This document shows positions 1 through 11,114 of a stretch of 64,000 nucleotides of DNA, one piece after another (positions within the stretch are counted from its first letter, which is position 1; each line of letters opens with the position of its first letter). Below the pieces are notes generated by a model that was given only the letters and a program-made list of their open reading frames with translations, was not told the origin of the DNA and did no database searches. Where the stretch lies: contig OX246743.1 of the NCBI GenBank assembly GCA_945910005.1, positions 13,560,587 through 13,624,586 on the forward strand, in the 5' to 3' direction. The stretch is from Isoperla grammatica. Taxonomy: Eukaryota; Arthropoda; Insecta; Plecoptera; Perlodidae. The position numbers were made by a program, and so were the translations under genes.

Positions 1-3000
1 TTGCGGCCCTCTTTGCAATCCAAGCACCTAACAATCTCCCTAATGTGGCTCTCATCACACCGTCATACTTGCGGCCCTCTTTGCAAACCAAGCGCCTAAC
101 AATCTCCCCAATGTGGCTCTCGGCACTCCACCATACTTGCGGCCCTCTTTGCAATCCAAGTGCCAAACATCCCCCTAATGTGGATCTCGCCACTCCGTCA
201 TACTTGCGGCCCTCTTTTGCAATCAAAGCGCCTAACAATCTCCCTAGTGTTGCTCTCGCCACTCCGTCATACTTGCGGCCCTCTTTGCAATCCAAGCGCC
301 TAACAATCTCCCCAAGGTGGCTCTCGCCACTCCGGCATACTTGCGGCCCTCTTTGTAATCCAAGCGCCTAACAATCTCCCCGATGAGGCTCTCGCCACTC
401 CGTCATACTCGCGGCCCTCTTTGCAATCCAAGCGCCTAACAATCTCCCCAGTGTGGCTCTCGCCACTCCGTCATACTTGCGGCCCTCTTTGCAATCAAAA
501 CGCCTAACATCTCCCCAATGTGGCTCTCGGCACTCCGTCATACTTTGCGGCCCTCTTTGTATTCCAAGCGCCTAACAATCTCACCGATGTGTCTCTCGCC
601 ACTTCGCCATACTTGCGGCTCTCTTTGCAATCCAAGCGCCTAACAATCTCCCCAATGTGGTTCTCGTCACACCGTCATACTTGCGGCCCTCTTTGCAATC
701 AAAGCGCCTAACAATCTTCCCAATGTGGCTCTCGTCACACCGTCATACTTGCGGCCCTCTTTGCAATCCAAGCGCCTAACAATCTTCCCAATGTGGCTCT
801 CGTCACACCGTCATACTTGCGGCCCTCTTTGCAATCCAACCGCCTGACAATCTCCCCGGTGTGGCTCTCGTCACTCCGCCATACTTGCGGCCCTCTTTGC
901 AATCAGAGCGCCTCTCAATCTCCTTGGTGTTGCTCTCGCCACTTCGTCATACTTGCGGCCCTCTTTGCATTCCAAGCGCCTAACAATCTCCCCGATGTGG
1001 CTCTCGCCACTCCGCCATACTTGCGGCCCTCTTTGCAATCCAAGCGCCTAACAATCTCCCCAATGTGGCTCTCGCCACTCCGTCATACTTGCGGCCCTCT
1101 TTGCAATCAGAGCGCCTAACAATCTCCCCGATGTGGCTCTCGCCACTCCGTCATACTTGCGGCCCTCTTTGCAATCCAAGCGCCTAACAATCTCCCCAGT
1201 GTGGCTCTCGCCACTCCGTCATACTTGCGGCCCTCTTTTCAATCCAAGCGCCTAACAATCTCCCCAGTGTGGCTCTCTTACTCCGTCATACTTGCGGCCC
1301 TCTTTGCAATCCAAGCGCCTAACAATCTCCCCAGTGTGGCTCTCGCCACTCCGTCATACTTGCGGCCCTCTTTTCAATTTTTAGCGCCTAACAATCTCCC
1401 CAGTGTGGCTCTCGCCACTCCGTCATACTTGCGGCCCTCTTTGCAATCAAAACGCCTAACATCTCCCCAATGTGGCTCTCGGCACTCCGTCATACTTTTC
1501 GGCCCTCTTTGTAATCCAAGCGCCTAACAATCTCACCGATGTGGTTCTCGCCACTTCGCCATACTTGCGGCCCTCTTTGCAATCCAAGCGCCTAACAATC
1601 TCCCCAATGTGGTTCTCGTCACACCGTCATACTTGCGGCCCTCTTTGCAATCCAAGCGCCATACAATCTCCCCGATGTGGCTCTCGCCACTCCGCCATAC
1701 TTGCGGCCCTCTTTGCAATCCAAGCGCCTGACAATCTCCCCAATGTGGCTCTCGTCACTGCACCATACTTGCGGCCCTCTTTGCAATCCAAGCGCCTAAC
1801 AATCTCCCCAGTGTTGCTCTTGCCACTCCGTCATACTTGCGGCCCTCTTTGCAATCCAAGCGGCTTACAATCTCCCCAATGTGGCTCTCGCCACTCCGTC
1901 ATACTTGCGGCCCTCTTTGCAATCCAAGCGCCTAACAATCTCCCCAGTGTTGCTCTTGCCACTCCGTCATACTTGCGGCCCTCTTTGCAATCCAAGCGGC
2001 TTACAATCTCCCCAATGTGGCTCTCGCCACTCCGTCATACTTGCGGCCCTCTTTGCAATCAAAGCGCCTAACAATCTTCCCAATGTGGCTCTCGTCACAC
2101 CGTCATACTTGCGGCCCTCTTTGCAATCCAAGCGCCTAACAATCTCCCCAATGTGGCTCTCGTCACACCGTCATACTTGCGGCCCTCTTTGCAATCCAAC
2201 CGCCTTACAATCTCCCCGGTGTGGCTCTCGTCACACCGTCATACTTGCGGCCCTCTTTGCAATCCAAGCGCCTAACAATCTCCCCAGTGTGGCTCTCGCC
2301 ACTCCGTCATACTTGCGGCCCTCTTTTCAATCCAAGCGCCTAACAATCTCCCCAGTGTGGCTCTCGTCACTCCACCATACTTGCGGCCCTCTTTGCAATC
2401 GAAGCGCCTTTCAATCTCCCTTGTGTTGCTCTCGCCACTCCGTCATACTTGCGGCCCTCTTTGCAATCCAATCGCCTAACAATCTCCCCAATGTGGCTCT
2501 CGCCACTCCGTCATACTTGCGGCCCTCTTTGCAATCCAAGCGCCTCACAATCTCCCCAAGGTGGCACTTTCACTCCGTCACTCTTGCGGCCCTCTTTGCA
2601 ATTCAAGCACCTAACAATCTCTCCAATGTGGCTCTCGTCACTCCGTCATACTTTTGGCCCTCTTTGCAATCCAAGCGCCTTACAATCTCCCCAATGTGGC
2701 TCTCGTCACACCGCCATACTCGCGGCCCTCTTTGCAATCAGAGCGCCGAACATCTCCCCAATGTGGCTCTCGGCACTCCGTCATACTTGCGGCCCTCTTT
2801 GCAATCAGATCGCCTTACAATCTCCCCAATGTGGCTCTCGTCACTCCGTCATACTCGCGGCCCTCTTTGCAATCAGAGCGCCTTACAATCACCCCGATGT
2901 GGCTCTCGCCACTCCGCCATTCTTGCGGCCCGGTTTGCAATCCAAGCGCCTAACAATCTCCCCGATGTGGCTCTCGTCACTCCACCATACTTGCGGCCCT

Positions 3001-6000
3001 CTTTGCAATCGAAGCGCCTTTCAATCTTCCTTGTGTTGCTCTCGCCACTCCGTCATACTTGCGGCCCTCTTTGCAATCCAAGCGCCTAACAATCTTCCCA
3101 GTGTGGCTCTCGTCACACCGTCATACTTGCGGCCCTCTTTGCAATCCAAGCGTCTTACAATCTCCCCAGTGTTGCTCTCGCCACTCCGTCATACTTGCGG
3201 CCCTCTTTGCAATCAAAACGCCTAACAATCTCCCTAATGTGGCTCTCGTCACACCTTCATACTTGCGGCCCTCTTTGCAATCCAAGCGCCTAACAATCTC
3301 CCCAATGTGGCTCTCGTCACACCGTCATACTTGCGGCCGTCTTTGCAATCCAATCGCCTAACAATCTCCCCAATGTGGCTCTCGTAACTCCGCCATTCTT
3401 GCGGCCCTCTTTGCAATCCAAGCGCCTAACAATCTCCCCAGTGTGCTCTCGCTATTCCGTCATACTTGCGGCCCTCTTTGCAATCCAAGCGCCTAAAAAT
3501 CTCCCCAATATGGCTCTCGTCACTCCACCATACTTGCGGCCCTCTTTGCAATCAAAACGCCTAACAATCTCCCCAATGTGGCTCTCGTCACACCTTCATA
3601 CTTGCGGCCCTCTTTTTAATCCAAGCGCCTAACAATCTCCCCGATGTGGCTCTCGTCACTCCGTGATACTTGCGGCCCTCTTTGCAATCCAAGCGCCTAA
3701 CAATCTCCCCAATGTGGCTCTCGCCACTCCGTTATAACTGCGGCCCTCTTTGTAATCCAAGCGCCTAACAATCTCCCCGATGTGGCTCTTGCCACTCCGT
3801 CATACTTGCGGCCCTCTTTGCAATCCAAGCGCCTAACAATCTCCCCAATGTGGCTCTCGTCACACCGTCATACTTGCGGCCGTCTTTGCAATCCAATCGC
3901 CTAACAATCTCCCCAATGTGGCTCTCGCCACTCCGTCATACTTGCGGCCCTCTTTGCAATCAAAACGCCTAACATCTCTTTGCAATCCAAGCGTCTAACA
4001 ATCTCCCCAGTGTTGCTCTCGCCACACTGTCATACTTGCGGCCCTCTTTGCAATCCAAGCACCTAACAATCTCCCTAATGTGGCTCTCATCACACCGTCA
4101 TACTTGCGGCCCTCTTTGCAAACCAAGCGCCTAACAATCTCCCCAATGTGGCTCTCGGCACTCCACCATACTTGCGGCCCTCTTTGCAATCCAAGTGCCA
4201 AACATCCCCCTAATGTGGATCTCGCCACTCCGTCATACTTGCGGCCCTCTTTTGCAATCAAAGCGCCTAACAATCTCCCTAGTGTTGCTCTCGCCACTCC
4301 GTCATACTTGCGGCCCTCTTTGCAATCCAAGCGCCTAACAATCTCCCCAAGGTGGCTCTCGCCACTCCGGCATACTTGCGGCCCTCTTTGTAATCCAAGC
4401 GCCTAACAATCTCCCCGATGAGGCTCTCGCCACTCCGTCATACTCGCGGCCCTCTTTGCAATCCAAGCGCCTAACAATCTCCCCAGTGTGGCTCTCGCCA
4501 CTCCGTCATACTTGCGGCCCTCTTTGCAATCAAAACGCCTAACATCTCCCCAATGTGGCTCTCGGCACTCCGTCATACTTTGCGGCCCTCTTTGTATTCC
4601 AAGCGCCTAACAATCTCACCGATGTGTCTCTCGCCACTTCGCCATACTTGCGGCTCTCTTTGCAATCCAAGCGCCTAACAATCTCCCCAATGTGGTTCTC
4701 GTCACACCGTCATACTTGCGGCCCTCTTTGCAATCAAAGCGCCTAACAATCTTCCTAATGTGGCTCTCGTCACACCGTCATACTTGCGGCCCTCTTTGCA
4801 ATCCAAGCGCCTAACAATCTTCCCAATGTGGCTCTCGTCACACCGTCATACTTGCGGCCCTCTTTGCAATCCAACCGCCTGACAATCTCCCCGGTGTGGC
4901 TCTCGTCACTCCGCCATACTTGCGGCCCTCTTTGCAATCAGAGCGCCTCTCAATCTCCTTGGTGTTGCTCTCGCCACTTCGTCATACTTGCGGCCCTCTT
5001 TGCATTCCAAGCGCCTAACAATCTCCCCGATGTGGCTCTCGCCACTCCGCCATACTTGCGGCCCTCTTTGCAATCCAAGCGCCTAACAATCTCCCCAATG
5101 TGGCTCTCGCCACTCCGTCATACTTGCGGCCCTCTTTGCAATCAGAGCGCCTAACAATCTCCCCGATGTGGCTCTCGCCACTCCGTCATACTTGCGGCCC
5201 TCTTTGCAATCCAAGCGCCTAACAATCTCCCCAGTGTGGCTCTCGCCACTCCGTCATACTTGCGGCCCTCTTTTCAATCCAAGCGCCTAACAATCTCCCC
5301 AGTGTGGCTCTCTCACTCCGTCATACTTGCGGCCCTCTTTGCAATCCAAGCGCCTAACAATCTCCCCAGTGTGGCTCTCGCCACTCCGTCATACTTGCGG
5401 CCCTCTTTTCAATTTTTAGCGCCTAACAATCTCCCCAGTGTGGCTCTCGCCACTCCGTCATACTTGCGGCCCTCTTTGCAATCAAAACGCCTAACATCTC
5501 CCCAATGTGGCTCTCGGCACTCCGTCATACTTTTCGGCCCTCTTTGTAATCCAAGCGCCTAACAATCTCACCGATGTGGTTCTCGCCACTTCGCCATACT
5601 TGCGGCCCTCTTTGCAATCCAAGCGCCTAACAATCTCCCCAATGTGGTTCTCGTCACACCGTCATACTTGCGGCCCTCTTTGCAATCCAAGCGCCATACA
5701 ATCTCCCCGATGTGGCTCTCGCCACTCCGCCATACTTGCGGCCCTCTTTGCAATCCAAGCGCCTGACAATCTCCCCAATGTGGCTCTCGTCACTCCACCA
5801 TACTTGCGGCCCTCTTTGCAATCCAAGCGCCTAACAATCTCCCCAGTGTTGCTCTCGCCACTCCGTCATACTTGCGGCCCTCTTTGCAATCCAAGCGGCT
5901 TACAATCTCCCCAATGTGGCTCTCGCCACTCCGTCATACTTGCGGCCCTCTTTGCAATCAAAGCGCCTAACAATCTTCCCAATGTGGCTCTCGTCACACC

Positions 6001-7296
6001 GTCATACTTGCGGCCCGGTTTGCAATCCAAGCGCCTAACAATCTCCCCAATGTGGCTCTCGTCACACCGTCATACTTGCGGCCCTCTTTGCAATCCAACC
6101 GCCTTACAATCTCCCCGGTGTAGCTCTCGTCACACCGTCATACTTGCGGCCCTCTTTGCAATCCAAGCGCCTAACAATCTCGCCAGTGTGGCTCTCGCCA
6201 CTCCGTCATACTTGCGGCCCTCTTTTCAATCCAAGCGCCTAACAATCTCCCCAGTGTGGCTCTCGCCACTCCGTCATACTTGCGGCCCTCTTTGCAATCA
6301 GAGCGCCTATTAATCTCCCGGATGTGGCTCTCGCCACTCCGCCATACTTGCGGCCCTCTTTGCAATCAGAGCGCCTAACAATCTCACCGATGTGGCTCTC
6401 GCCACTTCGCCATACTTGCGGCCCTCTTTGCAATCCAAGCGCCTAACAATCTTCCCAATGTGGTTCTCGTCACACCGTCATACTTGCGACCCTCTTTGCA
6501 ATCCAAGCGTCTTACAATCTCCTTAATGTGGCTCTCGTCACTCCGTCATACTTGCGGCCCTCTTTGCAATCCAAGCGCCTAACAAACTCCCCAATGTGGC
6601 TCTCGTCACTCCGTCATACTTGCGGCCCTCTTTGCAATCCAAGCGCCTAACAATCTCCCCAATGTGGCTCTCGTCACACCGTCATACTTGCGGCCCTCTT
6701 TTCAATCCAAGCGCCTTACAATCTCCCCAATGTGGCTCTCATCACACCGTCATACTTGCGGCCCTCTTTGCAATCAAAGCGCCTAACAATCTCCCCAATG
6801 TGGCTCTCGGCACTCTACCATACTTGCGGCCCTCTTTGCAATCCAAGCGCCTAACAATCTCCCCAGTGTGGCTCTCGCCACTCCGTCATACTTGCGGCCC
6901 TCTTTGCAATCAAAACGCCTAACATCTCCCCAATGTGGCTCTCGGCACTCCGTCATACTTTGCGGCCCTCTTTGTAATCCAAGCGCCTCACAATCTCACC
7001 GATGTGGCTCTCGCCACTTCGCCATACTTGCGGCCCTCTTTGCAATCCAAGCGCCTAACAATCTCCCCAATGTGGTTCTCGTCACACCGTCATACTTTGC
7101 GGCCCTCTTTGTAATCCAAGCGCCTAACAATCTCACCGATGTGGCTCTCGCCAATTCTCCATACTTGCGGCCCTCTTTGCAATCCAAGCGCCTAACAATC
7201 TCCCCAATGTGGCTCTCGCCACTCCGCCATACTTGCGGCCCCCTTTGCAATCCAAGCGTCTAACAAACTCCCCAATGTGGCTCTCGTCACTCCGTC
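1..7296. repeat. 68-bp tandem satellite array
   Basis: About 107 monomers of 68 bp run without a break from the left edge to 7296, where the pattern stops at CACTCCGTCA followed by unique AT-rich sequence. Each monomer contains TACTTGCGGCCCTCTTTGCA and ends near TCTCCCCAATGTGGCTCTCG. Adjacent monomers differ by a few substitutions (AATG/AGTG/GATG; CGCC/CGTC/CGGC; ACTCCG/ACACCG) and by 1-2 bp indels. The consensus has no stop in any plus frame and 68 is not a multiple of 3, so long open frames arise by chance, the longest 1881-3089. None starts with a sensible ATG and all have the same composition, so they are not taken as genes. The array ends 125 bp before an exon at 7422. Confidence 0.97.
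4036..6265. repeat. Second copy of a ~4.0-kb higher-order satellite block
   Basis: Sequence from 4036 repeats that from 1 almost base for base, offset 4035, until about 1830/5865, including rare variants such as the missing-A monomer at 485/4520 and the TTTTTAGCGCC monomer at 1379/5414. Only isolated differences are visible, for example T/C at about 1280/5315. The first copy then has an extra 136-bp two-monomer duplication at about 1817-1952, after which the match continues at offset 3899 to about 2360/6260. The junction monomer near 3975 is truncated (AACATCTCTTTGCAATCC). This is recent segmental amplification inside the array. Confidence 0.9.
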
Positions 7297-7421
7297 AGAT
7301 TCACGAAGCCTTGTTTTAATTATAACTACATCATTATCGTTATTAATTGTTTGTTATTGTCACCATAATTGTTGACGTTTTCATGTTAATAAGTACATTA
7401 ATGCGTGTTGCGTTTTGGCAG

Positions 7422-7468
7422 AGGAAACGTACAATATCGACCAGCCATAAAAAATCTCAAGAACTAAA
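7422..7468 (+). CDS. Exon a of an unrecognised four-exon 3' gene end
   Basis: This 47-bp segment lies between an acceptor (GCGTTTTGGCAG) and a strong donor (GTAAGTG at 7469). Read in phase 0 it gives a basic peptide beginning RKRTISTSHKK and leaves two bases for the next exon. The following candidate exon (7960-7996) begins with one base completing that codon, and the two later exons are in phase 0, so four independent splice-site pairs agree in phase. I do not recognise the protein. The visible tail of about 140 residues is hydrophilic, rich in Lys, Arg, Ser and Glu, with no hydrophobic core. Upstream exons must lie left of the window, which would put the whole satellite array inside an intron. 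The model is inference from splice sites and frame only. Confidence 0.5.
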
Positions 7469-7959
7469 GTAAGTGAAATGATAATGATATACATTAAATT
7501 GTAGTTTACAAGTAAAGCACTTCCATAATTGCGTCTTGTGCGGTCAAATATGTATACATTTTCGGTGGGGTTGTATTTATGGAGTATGGAGTGCCCTGTT
7601 ACAATTTGAAGTTTAACCTTTACATTTGAAGGTGTCATTCATTTTTGTGTTGTGTGATTATATATAAAACCAAACTAAACTATAAACTATACTATAAACT
7701 ACAGAACTTAACTATCAAACACACAAGTATGATTTAATTTCTCTTAAAAGTATGAAGGTATATTTTTGAAAGTATAATCCATAAGTAAACTTTTTTTATT
7801 TTTGGTTCGATAAACATTAATGATTTTCTTAAAGATGTACATGATGTGGCCTATGTAGCTTGAGCTTTGTACCAAGCTACTACCTGAATTGGAATGTCTT
7901 TACGTTCTAAGTTTGTAGGCGATCCTTAATAAAGTATGGGCTTAAATTTTCTTTAACAG

Positions 7960-7996
7960 AGTGAATGACGAAGAGCAAGGGAATCTCACACAGAAG
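7960..7996 (+). CDS. Exon b of the unrecognised gene
   Basis: A 37-bp exon candidate follows a good acceptor (TTTTCTTTAACAG) and is followed by donor GTAAAT at 7997. One leading base completes the Lys codon begun in exon a. The remaining 12 codons read VNDEEQGNLTQK and end in phase 0, matching exon c. The next intron (7997-15191, about 7.2 kb) is filled by mobile elements. Confidence 0.5.
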
Positions 7997-8145
7997 GTAA
8001 ATAACAACAGATGTCACTAGCTACTCTACTTATTTTCTGAATGTCATCAAGTTGTCCCAATGTAACTACGTAACTACTACTAACCTTATATATACCTCCC
8101 CTATCATACCCGCTGTTTCACAAAATTTAACGATGATAAATAATA

Positions 8146-8308
8146 ATAATTTTTCGTTAGAAACCTGCCCAGGGACAATTCATACCCATCTTCAGATGAC
8201 TATAACTATAGGTATAGGTATGGTATGAAAGTAATGCCCGAGAGCTGTTTATATTTATCTATCTCAATATCTCATATCTCAATCCCAGTATTTACCTTGT
8301 GACTTAAG
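8146..8308 (-). mobile_element. SINE copy 1, 3' part only
   Basis: It matches the body of the SINE at 41955-42200 (TTCG..AGAAACCTGC, GGGACAAT, GAGAGCTGTT, ATCTCAATCCCAGTA, TTGTGACTTA). It lacks the tRNA-related head and carries an insertion of short TATCTATCTC-like repeats. It lies inside intron b of the unrecognised gene. Confidence 0.6.
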
Positions 8309-8310
8309 CG

Positions 8311-8530
8311 GGCATTACACGTTGACGCTTTACGGCCGTCTTTGCGTATACACGCTTAACCGCGGTAAAGCGTGCCCGTGTAATTGGCGAAAATGCCAAA
8401 AGTAATACGGCCGTAAAATATCCAACATGTTTGACATTTTTACGTCGGTAAAGCTGCAGGTCGACGGTCGGCCGTGTCGTGTAATCGAGCTCGCACGCTT
8501 TACGTCGACGTATTGACTACTGCGCATGCG
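8311..8530. repeat. GC-rich block with inverted CACGCTTTAC motifs
   Basis: This 220-bp CpG-rich island in AT-rich intron DNA repeats related motifs in both orientations: GACGCTTTACGGCCGT, GGTAAAGCGTGCCCG, CGGTAAAGCTG and CACGCTTTACGTCGACG, and ATTACACG against CGTGTAAT. It looks like a foldback or subterminal region of an unclassified DNA transposon. No clear ends or target duplication were found. Confidence 0.4.
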
Positions 8531-9011
8531 CGGACCACCCTACACCTCACACATTCCTGGTCATCCCTCTTTCAGTGAGAGGTTGGTGACCTGTCGAACC
8601 TGTTGCCACCTAATTTTCTTCATTATGAGTGATGATGATCAGAATCTTATTCCTTTATTAAAGGGATAGTCGGGTGAAAAACTAAAGAACTACCATTTGT
8701 AGATGTTCACCTTTATATGTAAAAACCATGACTAAAAGATACCATACTTTAAAAGCAGGCGGTTAAAAAATTAAAGAAAACGCAATTTTTTGATTTGTTG
8801 CTACCAAGTAGCACCGAGCAACTTTTCTCATGGTAATTCCCATTTAAACAAATGTTGCCTTGAGAAAGTAAAACCACCGCAAAAAAAAGGGCACTGATCA
8901 AAAATCGATCAGGAGGTTTAATGTGCATCGGTTCCCTACAGATAACATGCTTCTTAGTACGAACGTGTACTTCTACAAAACACCCTGCAATTAATTGTTT
9001 TGTGACATGAT

Positions 9012-9234
9012 TGTAATGTTCTCCCCCAGGTGTTTAGGGTTCATTAAACAACCAGACTCCGGAATATAGAGAATATTTTATTAGTACAAACACACGACTA
9101 TTACATTCCATGGTCGACTACAGACTGTCACTCGGCGGACTATGTCGCCGGCCCATCCACAGCCTACTCCCGGGAGGGCGGGGCTAATCCCTACATGGGA
9201 TGAATATCAGGCGGTGGCCACAACAACCACCACA
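9012..9234 (-). repeat. 3' LTR of the gypsy element
   Basis: A 223-bp copy nearly identical to 13366-13588. It is the 3' LTR because the coding strand is minus. Confidence 0.95.
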
Positions 9235-9246
9235 CTCCTCCCTTAC
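9235..9246 (-). other. Polypurine tract
   Basis: On the minus strand GTAAGGGAGGAG directly precedes the 3' LTR, the expected position of the plus-strand DNA primer. Confidence 0.75.
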
Positions 9247-9384
9247 TAGCTTTTTAGGCAACCAATGGATAATAATTACATAACAGATTACATTCACAAA
9301 GGATACTCATTAGTTAACTAACTTTAAGTTTAGATACAATAACAATGGATAAGAAAATACATAACATTACATTCAAAAAGATAC

Positions 9385-9681
9385 TCATAAGTTTAACTTC
9401 TGTGGTGCCTTCACCACTCGGGAGGAACGCCTCAAAATGGGTGAAGAATTATCCTTATTATTATTAATAGGAATTTTCTCTGGAGAAGTAAATTGGGAAT
9501 GATTCCCATAGGTTACTTTTCCCTTGCTAGCTGGGGAGCTCCCAGGCTCCTTGGGCACAATGGGACTAGGAGGATGTTCAGAGAGGGGTAAGGATTCCTT
9601 ATGTTGAGGTGTCAATATAACTTTTGGTAAGGGATACAGTTCTCCCCCCTCGTAAGGTTTCATTTGGTTGAGGTGTACCAA
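9385..9681 (-). pseudogene. C-terminal tail of gypsy integrase/polyprotein
   Basis: This 98-residue frame starts at HLNQMKPYEGG, the type of linker and tail seen after the integrase C-terminal domain of Ty3/gypsy polyproteins. It ends in a basic stretch (RRSSRVVKAPQKLNL) at a stop 150 bp before the LTR. It lies in a different frame from the integrase segment upstream, so a frameshift near 9700-9735 separates them. Confidence 0.6.
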
Positions 9682-10186
9682 ACGGATAACATCTTTTACT
9701 TCTACCAGGTAGGTTACTGCACTGATTTGCTTCCCTTATTACACCTTTCTCAGGGACAGTGTATGGCTTGATTTTGACCAATACTTGGGTGCCTACTTCG
9801 AAAGTTAACAGTTTGGTTGGAGTCATAGGGGGCACCCTATGGTTATTAGGTTTTATTAAGGATAGGATGGTCCTGGGTTTATGCTTCAACAAAAACTCTG
9901 ACGGACTTAACTCGTTATCTGAATGAGGGGTGGTTCTATATGTTAAGAGGATCCTGTCTAATGTCTCTTGAACCTCTCCTTTTTTTAATGTCAAGTTATG
10001 AACCAATAGTTCCTTGGATAGCCCCTTTTTAATGGTTTGAACTGCTCGTTCGGCGGCCCCGTTTGACCTTGGGGAATATGAGGGGCTATGTATCAGGGTT
10101 ATTCCATAAGCTTTACAAAACGCTGTGAACTCAACGGAAGTAAAGGGGGGGCCCGTTGTCAGAGACAATTTGGTGTGGAAACCCAA
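9599..10186 (-). pseudogene. Gypsy integrase, distal part (frameshifted)
   Basis: This frame carries the second half of the integrase core (HSPSYSPRSNGAAERAVQ, with the Asn-Gly-Ala-Ala-Glu-Arg motif supplying the catalytic Glu) and a C-terminal region. It overlaps the end of the upstream frame at about 10140-10190. The break falls in a run of seven G on the plus strand (10145-10151), so a one-base change of that homopolymer separates the frames. It could be a real mutation or a sequencing error. The last residues (after about 9735) are out of frame. Confidence 0.8.
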
Positions 10187-11114
10187 ACACGGTGAAACAA
10201 TGTCTCAATTTCCTAGTGACTTCTGTTGCGTCAGTGCCTCTGGCCATAAACCAGACTTCGATCCACCGAGAGGCACTATCAACCAGAATTAAGAATGTTT
10301 TCTGATCTTTGACAAAGAAGTCAATATGAACCCTAAACCAAGGTTCCACACTGGGCCACTTTACTGTTACATTTGAACTAGGTGTGAAGTTAATAACTTG
10401 ACATGCTTCGCAGGATTGTACTTTATTTTCAATTTCGGCATTTAGCGAAGGCCACCAACACGTGGTTCTGGCCAATGCTTTCATGCGTACAATGCCCGGA
10501 TGTTCATTATGGAAGAGAGTTAACAATGTTTCTTGCAAGGATTTAGGAATAATCACTTTATTACCAGCCAAAAGGCAACCGTGTTCAAGTGACAATTCCA
10601 TTCTTCTCTTAAAATAGGGGATAAGACCTCCTTCAGGCACATGATTTGGCCACCCATGCTTTGTGAGATCGAGCACTTTGGATAACACCGGATCTTTAGC
10701 AGTTTCAGTTGCTATTTCGACATACGTTAGCGGAAACTCTTCATCTAACAATGCGATTTTGTAATCCTCGATAAGCTCTCTTTTATCAGGTAATCGTGAC
10801 AGGGCATCGGCGGGGCACATCAAGGAGGTCTTACGGTACATAATCTTATAATTATAAATTGACAAGATGACGGCCCACCGTTGAAGACGGGAAGCTGCCA
10901 CCGTAGGTATCCCTTTGGTGGGAGCCAGAATATGTTTAAGTGGCTGATGGTCAGTTGCTAATGTAAATGCTTGACCAAACAGATACTTATGGAAGCGCTT
11001 AACTGTAAACACTAATGCCAAGGCTTCTCTATCTAATTGCGAATAACCTTGTTGGGTGGGTGTCAAAGTACTGGATACAAACATTACGGGTCTTTCAATT
11101 AATCGCCTATTCAA
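10131..11114 (-). pseudogene. Gypsy RNase H and integrase N-terminal part
   Basis: The segment starts within RNase H (RPVMFVSSTLTPTQQGYSQ, then DREALALVF, and TDHQPLKHIL) and continues into the integrase zinc-binding domain (H-x-H then CEACQ) and the start of the core (VHIDFFV, DNGPP). The beginning of RNase H and the end of RT are missing. The boundary shows a repeated GGCGATTAA at both sides, as expected for a deletion between short direct repeats. The frame closes at about 10131 after the homopolymer frameshift. Confidence 0.85.

Noticed and set aside
1881..3089. 402-codon open frame in the 68-bp satellite, and similar ones elsewhere in the array
   Set aside because: The monomer lacks stops in the plus frames, the frame rotates every monomer, and there is no ATG start or non-repetitive sequence.
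1..7296. CRISPR-like array
   Set aside because: There are no unique spacers; the repeats are contiguous, and the context is eukaryotic.
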